NCBI GenBank assembly: GCA_023423605.1
Contig: JAFAFF010000286.1
Coordinates: 1-14,045 of the forward strand
DNA length: 14,045 bases
Source of the DNA: Pseudomonadota bacterium
GTDB taxonomy: Bacteria > Pseudomonadota > Gammaproteobacteria > Xanthomonadales > Xanthomonadaceae
Direction: 5' to 3'
Numbering within the stretch: the first letter of the stretch is position 1; each line of letters opens with the position of its first letter. The notes beneath the pieces were generated by a model. It was not told the DNA's origin. It searched no databases and worked only from the letters and a program-made list of their open reading frames with translations. Positions 8,285-14,045 of the stretch are shown here, piece by piece. The position numbers and the translations under genes were made by a program.

Positions 8285-9415
8285 ATGCACGCAGATATCG
8301 CCATCATTGGCGCCGGACTGGGCGGTCTCACCCTTGCGCGCGTGCTGCACATGCACGGCATTGCCGCAACCGTCTACGAAGCTGAAGCGTCGGCGGCGGC
8401 AAGGTCGCAGGGCGGCATGCTGGACATCCACGAACACAACGGCCAGCGTGCGCTGCGTGCTGCCGGGCTGTTCGACGCCTTCCAGTCCCTCATCCATCCC
8501 GGCGGGCAGGCCACGCGGGTGCTGGCGGCCGATGGCCGCGTGCTGTTCGAAGAGGGCGACGATGGCCGCGGTGGCCGGCCGGAAGTGCGGCGTGGCGAGC
8601 TGCGGCGCATCCTGCTGGAATCGTTGCCGCCGGGTACCGTGCGCTGGGGGCACAAACTGGCCGCGGTAGACGCGCTGGGCGATGGCCGGCACCGTCTGCA
8701 TTTCACCGACGGCGCTCATGTGGACACCGGTCTGCTGGTGGGCGCGGACGGTGCGTGGTCGAAGGTGCGCCCGCTGCTGTCCACGGCCACGCCGGCCTAC
8801 ACCGGCCTGACGTTCGTTGAAACGTATCTGCACGACTGCGATGCCGCGCACCCGGCCAGCGCACAGGCAGTAGGTACCGGTGCGATGTTCGCCGTGGCAC
8901 GCGGAAAAGGCATTCTGGCGCACCGCGAGCCGGACAGCGTGCTGCACACCTATGTCCACCTGCGCAGGCCTGCCGCATGGGTGGACGCCATGGCAACCGC
9001 CGAACCGGCTGCGCTGCGTGCCGAGGTGGCCGGTGCCTTCGCCGGATGGGCGCCGGCGTTGACCGCACTCATCACCGATGCACAGACCGCACCGGTACTG
9101 CGGCCCATCCATTCCCTTCCCGTGGATCACCACTGGACGCGCACCCCCGGCGTGACCCTGGTGGGCGACGCAGCGCATCTGATGCCGCCATCCGGCGAAG
9201 GCGCCAACCTTGCCATGTGGGATGGTGCCGAACTGGCTGAAGCGATTGCGCATCATGCGGGAGACGCCGAGGCCGCGCTGTCTGTCTACGAACGCGACCT
9301 GTTCCCGCGAAGCATTGCCGAAGCGCGGAGCGCGGAAGAGATCACCCACGTGGTGTCTGGTGACGAAGGCCCGGAGGGTCTGGTGGCGTTTTTCCGGCAG
9401 GGCATGGCGTCCTGA
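8285..9415 (+). CDS. FAD-dependent monooxygenase, TetX-like
   Basis: The ATG at 8285 has GAAGGG 4 nt upstream and gives 376 aa, close to the usual length of TetX-type enzymes. The Rossmann FAD motif is IIGAGLGGLTLA (G9-x-G11-xx-G14) and the second FAD motif is LVGDAAHLMPP (G294-D295). The segment around R40, RSQGGMLDIHEHNGQ, and the segment VRRGELRRILLESL with R107 line up by eye with the corresponding TetX segments, where Arg residues contact FAD. The C-terminus is helical. The family are class A flavoprotein monooxygenases that hydroxylate aromatic or polyketide substrates using NAD(P)H and O2; TetX inactivates tetracyclines. The divergent TetR-type regulator and the twin operators fit substrate-inducible expression. 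Substrate is not shown by sequence; other related members act on unrelated aromatics. Confidence 0.88.
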   Translation: MHADIAIIGAGLGGLTLARVLHMHGIAATVYEAEASAAARSQGGMLDIHEHNGQRALRAAGLFDAFQSLIHPGGQATRVLAADGRVLFEEGDDGRGGRPEVRRGELRRILLESLPPGTVRWGHKLAAVDALGDGRHRLHFTDGAHVDTGLLVGADGAWSKVRPLLSTATPAYTGLTFVETYLHDCDAAHPASAQAVGTGAMFAVARGKGILAHREPDSVLHTYVHLRRPAAWVDAMATAEPAALRAEVAGAFAGWAPALTALITDAQTAPVLRPIHSLPVDHHWTRTPGVTLVGDAAHLMPPSGEGANLAMWDGAELAEAIAHHAGDAEAALSVYERDLFPRSIAEARSAEEITHVVSGDEGPEGLVAFFRQGMAS

Positions 9416-9873
9416 AAGGGACGCGGCGGACACATCGGGCACTGGCGCGGAGAAGAAGCGCTGACGTCTGCGGCCTGTGTACGCATCACGGGCATGGTGT
9501 TTTCCTGTAAATCCCGCCCTGTGTTTTGGCGGCGGTTGGCGACGCACGCGGCGCGCGCGACGTGCGTCAGTTCCTATTGATGGTCCGCAGTTTTCCTCAT
9601 GTACACAGGTGCTTGGGGATATGCAGGATGATCGGGCCAGGTGGCGAAGATCACCGGCCGGGATTGGCGTCCTGTATAGAGCACGCATTGAACTCTGTTC
9701 TGCCCCCGTGGGCACGGCGGAGAATGCATTGTCCTGCCGGTTACATGGCGGGCGATGCGCGGGGATCTCCTCGATCCGCCGGTTCTTTTGCGTGTCTCTT
9801 CCGGTACGCCAACCCGCATCGCCCGCCACCTCGCGCCCTGGCGCAGGTGGCCTTACCCATGCGAGGTTCATTG
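9416..9873. other. 458-bp non-coding stretch between the monooxygenase gene and a small-protein operon
   Basis: I find no convincing gene here. Frames that are open on both strands read as low-complexity shadow sequence and none has a good start. The stretch ends in a strong inverted repeat (9746-9828) just before the next gene, so its right half may be a structured leader. I see no clear intrinsic terminator after the monooxygenase stop. Confidence 0.5.
9746..9828. repeat. 14-bp perfect inverted repeat enclosing two smaller hairpins
   Basis: TGGCGGGCGATGCG (9746-9759) is the exact reverse complement of CGCATCGCCCGCCA (9815-9828). The 55-nt interior holds GGATC-TCCTC-GATCC (9763-9777) and a CCGG pair (9779-9782 with 9801-9804) around a T-rich loop. 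As RNA this could fold into a multibranch structure ending 45 nt before the start of the next gene. It does not resemble the GTAG-type (SMAG) palindromes of S. maltophilia as I know them. Confidence 0.6.
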
Positions 9874-10284
9874 ATGCAGCACGACACCCTGGGCGGCAAG
9901 CGTCTGTACGCATTGATCGGCGACGACGTCCGCGATCTGCCCGCCTCCTTTCTGCAGAAGCTTGAGCTCCTGCTGCAACGCCAGCATCGCGAAGAGACGC
10001 CTTCATTTCAGGCACAGCTCACGCTGGCGGGTGCTGACGAAGGCGACGGCACTTCAGCGGAACTGTCAGGCGAGGCTTTCCAGCGCTGGCGAAAGGAATC
10101 CATCGTGGTCCGCCGCACACTGCAGAGCCTGAGTGCCATTCTGGAAATCCTGCAGGCGGCGCACATGGATGTGCCCGATGAGCAGGGCGAAACGATGCTC
10201 GCGCCGCATCTGGTGGAGGGGCTGCTCGCCGCCGGGCGCGGACTGGCGGACACCACGCTAAAGACGCTGGATGGCGCGCACTGA
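9874..10284 (+). CDS. Small hypothetical protein, 136 aa
   Basis: I place the start at the ATG at 9874 because GAGG lies 7 nt upstream. The frame is open back to 9526 and there is an in-frame ATG at 9859, but the upstream sequence looks non-coding and includes the inverted repeat. The product begins MQHDTLGGKRLYALIGDDVR and is soluble and mostly helical. The N-terminal half is charged; the C-terminal half carries a helix SLSAILEILQAAH and a final amphipathic segment LVEGLLAAGRGLADTTLKTL. No signal peptide, membrane segment or known motif is visible. The next small gene begins 51 nt downstream on the same strand, suggesting an operon. The style fits lineage-restricted xanthomonad proteins; function unknown. 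Confidence 0.7.
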   Translation: MQHDTLGGKRLYALIGDDVRDLPASFLQKLELLLQRQHREETPSFQAQLTLAGADEGDGTSAELSGEAFQRWRKESIVVRRTLQSLSAILEILQAAHMDVPDEQGETMLAPHLVEGLLAAGRGLADTTLKTLDGAH

Positions 10285-10335
10285 TGGATGGCGATGATGA
10301 CGCGGCTACGCAGAGCACTGCGAAGGAGAGTGTTG

Positions 10336-10545
10336 ATGCTCAGGACAAACCACGGCCCCGACCCATGGCGCTCGTGTTTCGACAGGACACTCCGCAGGTA
10401 CTTCGGCGTCACACTTACCGATATCGGCGCCGACGAGATCATGCTGGCGCCCTACGCGGACCTTTCCCCCGAGGAGGCGGCGTTCGCTTTTGCGCTGGAT
10501 TACGACCTTGATCGGGTGGATTGGTGGACGAGCAGTTCCCGCTAG
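10336..10545 (+). CDS. Small hypothetical protein, 69 aa
   Basis: The ATG at 10336 is preceded by a strong AAGGAG Shine-Dalgarno (10323-10328) at 7 nt spacing, which decides this start over the in-frame ATG at 10288. The product begins MLRTNHGPDPWRSCF and is acidic overall, with a likely compact fold: YFGVTLTDIGADE, then SPEEAAFAFALDYDL. The ordered mix of aromatic, acidic and glycine positions looks like a real small domain rather than a chance frame. No function is recognised. It follows the 136-aa gene on the same strand and is probably co-transcribed with it. Confidence 0.72.
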   Translation: MLRTNHGPDPWRSCFDRTLRRYFGVTLTDIGADEIMLAPYADLSPEEAAFAFALDYDLDRVDWWTSSSR

Positions 10546-10724
10546 TCTGCAGGATTTGGCCGGTTCTGGGCAGCGATACCATGGCATTCCCCGCCGGATG
10601 GATGCTTTGAAATGACTGCGCGAAGCGCAGGCGCCATCGCTCGGATTCGATACCAGATGTGGCGGCGACGTCATGTGGCCCTGTCAGTTGAAAGACTTGA
10701 ATCAATGCAGCCAGGCTGACTGCG

Positions 10725-10765
10725 CCGGAGGCTTCGGGACGACCATTCACCTCGCCTCCGGAGGA
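10725..10765 (+). promoter_or_regulatory. Hairpin able to cover the Shine-Dalgarno site of the 110-aa gene
   Basis: CCGGAGGC (10725-10732) pairs perfectly with GCCTCCGG (10754-10761). The second arm runs into the GGAGGA Shine-Dalgarno site (10760-10765) of the gene starting at 10772. The SD and its upstream CCTCC also form the palindrome CCTCCGGAGG (10755-10764). Pairing would partly mask the ribosome binding site. This is a structural observation only. Confidence 0.35.
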
Positions 10766-10771
10766 CCCCAC

Positions 10772-11104
10772 ATGTCGCCGATTGTTCCTGTACACCAACG
10801 GCCGCTGCTACCCACACACGTGCGGTCTGCGCCCGCGCCTGTCCGTCAGGCCGAGCGTCCAGCCGCTGCCTGTAAGCCCACCGACCAGCCTGCCCTACGT
10901 CCTGGAAACATCTGCAACTGTGCGCCTGAGTGGGCCACGGTTCGCAGGACAGTCCTCGGCGCAGCGGCAGGGATGGGTGTGCTTTCGCTGCTGTATGTCG
11001 CAGTGCTGCGGAGCCCACTGCATTGGGACCATCCGTCACAACAGGCGGGGGCTTCGCAGGCGAGGCTGCAGAGTGGGTTGGATGCCGCTCGGAAGCATGG
11101 GTGA
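10772..11104 (+). CDS. Putative small single-pass membrane protein, 110 aa
   Basis: The ATG at 10772 has GGAGGA at 6 nt spacing. The product starts MSPIVPVHQRPLLPTHV and has a Pro/Ala/Arg-rich N-terminus with CNC (C48, C50) just before a predicted transmembrane helix at about 60-79 (TVLGAAAGMGVLSLLYVAVL), preceded by R58-R59. A short polar tail follows. The strong SD and a clean hydrophobic helix support it. Other frames are open over the same DNA on both strands, so coding status is not certain. Function unknown. Confidence 0.55.
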   Translation: MSPIVPVHQRPLLPTHVRSAPAPVRQAERPAAACKPTDQPALRPGNICNCAPEWATVRRTVLGAAAGMGVLSLLYVAVLRSPLHWDHPSQQAGASQARLQSGLDAARKHG

Positions 11105-11760
11105 GGGTGGCGGTACGGCCTTGTTCAACCACGCCGGCTGCCCGGGCCAAGTGGTTCGCAGCACGTAGCCTGTGGCCAACGTGGCGCCCCCGCGGCTTTA
11201 TGTCTCTGGCCAATGCGCCGGCTCGCTGAAAGTGCGCGTTGAGTTGGACGGGATTGCTGCAGTCAGGAAGGTGGCGCCTTGCGGGGGCCGACATACCCCG
11301 TGGCAATGCCGTCGTCGCCGGGCCGACTCTGTATGCCGTGGACCAATTAGCGAGAAAGCGATTGAGGCAAGCGCTTCCGCATTTGTGCCAGCCAGCGAGA
11401 TTCCCCTATGTCACAGCGAGCCGATCACCCAAAAGTAAATTGATGGTAGGGAGGCGAGCGAAGTAACGGGAGGCTCCAGGTGCGGCTCTCTTGAGCCTTC
11501 AAGCCACCGCCGGGGGCATTCCAAGCCTGGCTCCGGCAGAGGGACCTGTGGCCACGCGTCGAGACTAAAGGAGCAACGATAGAAGGCACTTCCCTGGTAT
11601 GATTCCGTCAGGCGTCGGGGGGCGCGGCTCAATCCTTCAGAATGGAGCGCTGAACCCTGTCGCAGACAGGTTTGGGTAGGCACTTTGAGCCAAGGCAAGG
11701 GTGGCTACCCTCTCTAAACGCGAAAATGAACAAGGGAATGATCGCGTGCAGATGGACTCT
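11105..11760. other. 656-bp stretch without a convincing gene; several small hairpins
   Basis: Open frames exist on both strands (for example 11411-11698 minus), but none has a good start signal or protein-like sequence. Small perfect hairpins are visible: GGCTC-TCTT-GAGCC (11484-11497), CCTGTC-GCA-GACAGG (11656-11670) and GGGTAG/CTACCC (11674-11679 with 11705-11710). It lies between the local-style genes and the lower-GC vsr/methyltransferase pair, so it could be a junction, a decayed mobile element or a structured RNA. I cannot choose among these. Confidence 0.4.
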
Positions 11761-12246
11761 TCACGATGGCCGGCCATCCAGGCTTCCTCCGATTACCGTG
11801 CCTTCGCTGGCCTGGAGTTCGATTCTCGTCCGATGATCGGAAATCCATTCCGCAAGCTGGTCGGTCGTGGCTGCCGGGTCCAGCCGGATCGCGCACTCCC
11901 ATACCACTGCGACGCGCCAGCCCAGACGCAAGAGCTCTTCAACAGCGGCCAGATCCCGCTGACGATTGGCAGTGAGCTTTGCGTCCCAGAACTCCGTTCT
12001 TGTCTTCGGCAGCCTGAAGAGTGGGCAACCTTCATGGCGATGCCAAAAACAGCCATGTACGAACACCACTGCCCTCCATTTCGGGAGCAAAAGGTCAGGC
12101 TTTCCTGCCAGCCCCTTCCCGTGAAGGCGAAACCGGAAGCCGCGCGCCCACAGCTGTCTCCGGACCATGATCTCCGGCTTGGTGTTCTTGGCCCTGATTC
12201 TCGACATCAGTGCTGATCGAACAGCCGAACTCATCACATCAACCAT
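11761..12246 (-). CDS. vsr: Very short patch repair endonuclease Vsr
   Basis: The product is 161 aa from the ATG at 12246. This start makes its N-terminus (MVDVMSSAVRSALM) line up residue for residue with E. coli Vsr and places the catalytic aspartate at D51 (in GKPDLLLP), the same number as in E. coli. The hallmark FVHGCFWHRHEGC gives H64, C66, W68, H69, H71 and C74, and VVWEC gives C118, covering the active site and structural zinc site. TKPE, TRTEFW and the GWRV segment also match. Vsr nicks 5' of the T in T:G mismatches produced by deamination of 5-methylcytosine, starting short-patch repair. The gene is head-to-head with the C5 methyltransferase gene, which fits its role. All key residues are intact. 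Confidence 0.95.
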   Translation of the reverse strand: MVDVMSSAVRSALMSRIRAKNTKPEIMVRRQLWARGFRFRLHGKGLAGKPDLLLPKWRAVVFVHGCFWHRHEGCPLFRLPKTRTEFWDAKLTANRQRDLAAVEELLRLGWRVAVVWECAIRLDPAATTDQLAEWISDHRTRIELQASEGTVIGGSLDGRPS

Positions 12247-12263
12247 CTAGCAGAGACTCCGTC

Positions 12264-13841
12264 TTGACCGCAGTACGCAAGCCCATCGGTGTAATTGACA
12301 TCTTTGCCGGCCCCGGAGGCCTCGGCGAGGGATTCAGCAGCTTCAAGCCCGACGAAGATGCCAAATACCCCTTCGAACTCGCGGTATCCGCTGAAATGGA
12401 GAAGTCTGCGCATTCGACTCTCCGCCTCAGGGCCTTCTATCGCCTGCTCATCCGGCAGGAAGGCCATGTGCCACGAGAGTACTACGACTATCTTGATCAA
12501 GTTGCGAAGGGCGAGGCCCTGCCTCCGGCCGCACATTTCGGAGGCGGTCGATGGAGCAACTTGTGGTCCGAAGCAGAGCGCGAGGCACTCAACCTCACCC
12601 TTGGAGAAGAGAAGGACAATGGCGCCCTCTATTCAAGGATCAACGAGGTCAAGGATCAGTACGAGAAGATGATCCTCATCGGAGGCCCTCCGTGTCAGGC
12701 GTACTCGCTCGTAGGTCGGGCCCGCCAGCGACATGTGGAGGGGTTCTCCTCAAAGGGAGACAAGAAACATTTCCTTTACAAGCAGTACTTGGGTCTTCTT
12801 GACGAGTACTCCCCTGCCGTCTTCATCATGGAGAACGTCAAGGGAATTCTCACCTCCAAAGTGGGCAACAAGGAAATGTTCGCTGCAATCATGCGCGATC
12901 TGTCCGACCCTGCTGCTGCTCTGAAGAGGGAAAAGAAAGAAGGAAAGAACGGGTTTCGCTACGTGCTTCTTCCTATCCACGTTGAAGCGAATCAGAAGCG
13001 AACCAGCGAACTCGTCGCGGAAGATCCTTCTGCGTTCATCATCAAGTGTGAGAACCACGGAGTTCCACAGGCGAGACATCGGGTCATCATCATGGGTGTC
13101 CGGGAAGATCTCCTTCCCGATGGAATTGAGGACCTGCCCGGCCTAAATGCCGCAGAGCCAGTCAGTGTGAAGAAGGCCCTCGAGGGGCTTCCCAGGCTGA
13201 GAAGCGGGCTGAGCCGCAAACAGGACGATCCCGAAGAATGGCGGAAGGCCATGGAATCGGAGAGGGATCGCCTGGTCCGAATTCTGGGCAAATCCCATCC
13301 AGAGCTGATCGAGAAACTCAGCTCGATTGTTCCCTCTGCGGGCCTTCCGCGCGGATCCACCAAGTACACCCAGGACAGCAATCCCTATGTACAGCGGCTC
13401 CGGAGCGACTCGCAGCATTCCGTGCTCAACCATGAGACTCGGGGCCACATGAAATCCGACCTCGGGCGCTACCTCTTCTGCGCAGTGTTCGCGCGCGAGC
13501 ACGACAGATCACCGACCAGCCGTGACTTCCCAAAGAAGCTCGCGCCTGATCACTTGAACTGGGAAAGTGGTTCGTTCTCGGATCGCTTCCGCGTTCAGCT
13601 CAAGGGCAAGCCTTCAAACACGGTAACCAGCCACCTTTCGAGAGATGGTCACGCGTTCATCCATTGGGATCCTCGCCAATGCCGAAGTCTCACTGTCAGA
13701 GAGGCCGCTCGGTTGCAGTCGTTCCCGGACGACTACGTTTTCCTCGGCAATAGGACTCAACAATTTGTACAGGTCGGAAATGCAGTTCCGCCCTTGATTG
13801 CCAGACAGATCGCCCGAGTCGTGTGGTCGATACTCAGCTAG
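12264..13841 (+). CDS. dcm: DNA (cytosine-5-)-methyltransferase
   Basis: All core C5-methyltransferase motifs are present in order. Numbering from a TTG start at 12264 (525 aa): motif I IDIFAGPGGLGEGF (about residues 11-24), motif IV GGPPCQAYS with catalytic C144, motif VI ENV (E190), motif VIII QARHR (Q269-R273), a long variable target-recognition region, then the C-terminal motif X region GNAVPP (G505). The enzyme transfers methyl from SAM to C5 of cytosine in a specific site that cannot be read from the sequence; the symbol denotes the family, not CCWGG specificity. The frame has no ATG near the start: the alternatives are GTG 12210 (543 aa, which would overlap vsr head-to-head by 37 bp) or TTG 12264 (17-bp gap). 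I prefer the latter. Base composition is lower in GC than the flanking genes, suggesting transfer. No cognate endonuclease gene is visible. Confidence 0.93.
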   Translation: MTAVRKPIGVIDIFAGPGGLGEGFSSFKPDEDAKYPFELAVSAEMEKSAHSTLRLRAFYRLLIRQEGHVPREYYDYLDQVAKGEALPPAAHFGGGRWSNLWSEAEREALNLTLGEEKDNGALYSRINEVKDQYEKMILIGGPPCQAYSLVGRARQRHVEGFSSKGDKKHFLYKQYLGLLDEYSPAVFIMENVKGILTSKVGNKEMFAAIMRDLSDPAAALKREKKEGKNGFRYVLLPIHVEANQKRTSELVAEDPSAFIIKCENHGVPQARHRVIIMGVREDLLPDGIEDLPGLNAAEPVSVKKALEGLPRLRSGLSRKQDDPEEWRKAMESERDRLVRILGKSHPELIEKLSSIVPSAGLPRGSTKYTQDSNPYVQRLRSDSQHSVLNHETRGHMKSDLGRYLFCAVFAREHDRSPTSRDFPKKLAPDHLNWESGSFSDRFRVQLKGKPSNTVTSHLSRDGHAFIHWDPRQCRSLTVREAARLQSFPDDYVFLGNRTQQFVQVGNAVPPLIARQIARVVWSILS

Positions 13842-13906
13842 GCGAAGGGTTCAAAAGGGGGGAACCAATGAATCAAGGGGAAATGGAGTCCCTGGGTAAT
13901 CCCCCC

Positions 13907-14045
13907 GCAGGTTAGCCACAGCCATAAGTGGAATTTTCTCGTAATCTAACCCCGAGGAGATCCCATGAAGAAGTCACGATTCACCGACAGCCAGATCATC
14001 GCCGTGCTCAAGCAGGCCGAGGTCGGCACCCCTGTCCCCGAGCTC
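13907..14045 (+). mobile_element. Left end of an IS3-family insertion sequence (partial, boundary uncertain)
   Basis: The transposase OrfA start at 13965 implies that an IS begins in the 123 bp after the methyltransferase stop. The exact terminal inverted repeat cannot be fixed without the right end. GGTTAG (13910-13915) with CTAACC (13946-13951) is a possible structured terminus, so 13907 is only an estimate. Confidence 0.6.
13965..14045 (+). CDS. IS3-family transposase OrfA, N-terminal fragment cut by window edge
   Basis: The ATG at 13965 follows GAGGAGA at about 5 nt. The 27 visible residues, containing KKSRFTDSQIIAVLKQAE and GTPVPEL, are the typical N-terminus of the helix-turn-helix OrfA of IS3-family elements (IS51/IS407-like groups). 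OrfA binds the IS ends and is normally joined to the DDE-domain OrfB by programmed frameshifting. OrfB lies beyond the window. Whether the element is complete cannot be judged. Confidence 0.88.
   Translation, partial: MKKSRFTDSQIIAVLKQAEVGTPVPEL

Noticed and set aside
9474..9609. 9-bp inverted repeat CCTGTGTAC / GTACACAGG separated by about 118 bp
   Set aside because: A 9-bp match in a region of this size is expected about as often as not by chance.
8258..10015. A 585-codon open frame on the minus strand opposite the FAD monooxygenase gene
   Set aside because: Its length is a by-product of high GC. The plus-strand frame has clear FAD motifs, and the minus frame runs on through intergenic sequence with no domain-like segments.
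11411..11698. 95-codon minus-strand frame in the gene-poor gap
   Set aside because: No convincing Shine-Dalgarno site and the composition is not protein-like; it may reflect a repeat or RNA rather than a protein.
11701..12216. 171-codon plus-strand frame over the vsr region
   Set aside because: Antisense to vsr, whose catalytic and zinc-binding residues are all present on the minus strand.

Overview
The window is GC-rich DNA from what looks like a member of the Lysobacteraceae (Xanthomonadaceae), most likely Stenotrophomonas or a close relative. This rests on codon use, the style of the small lineage-specific proteins, and an IS3-family element of a kind common in xanthomonads; I could not run a database search. 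There is no rRNA, tRNA or CRISPR array. Most of the window is an accessory-type cassette region.

Layout. (1) 1-1495, minus strand: a secreted zinc oligopeptidase of the M3 type, start present, C-terminus cut by the window edge. (2) 1666-3321, plus: a large polytopic membrane protein of unknown function. (3) 3572-7397, plus: a tight two-gene operon (4-nt gap) with an McrB-like AAA+ NTPase carrying two tandem winged-helix-like repeats, then a DUF2357/McrC-like PD-(D/E)XK nuclease. This is the most likely anti-mobile-element system here, a diverged type IV (McrBC-class) restriction system. (4) 7533-9415: a divergent pair made of a TetR-family repressor (minus) and a TetX-like FAD monooxygenase (plus). 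They share a 74-bp intergenic region with two near-identical 15-bp dyads, spaced 21 bp, lying on a TTGACA-type promoter. (5) 9416-11104: a long leader with a 14-bp inverted repeat, then three small unrecognised proteins (136, 69 and 110 aa), each with a good Shine-Dalgarno site. (6) 11105-11760: about 650 bp without a convincing gene. (7) 11761-13841: a head-to-head vsr / C5-cytosine methyltransferase pair of visibly lower GC. (8) 13965-end: the start of an IS3-family transposase OrfA.

How the genes may work together. The McrB-like motor and its nuclease partner should form one complex. The TetR-like repressor should control both itself and the flavoenzyme. Vsr would repair T:G mismatches arising from deamination of the 5-methylcytosine made by the adjacent methyltransferase. 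No restriction endonuclease partner for that methyltransferase is visible. A resident 5mC methyltransferase and an McrBC-class system in one 14-kb window raise a compatibility question that could reveal the specificity of the latter.
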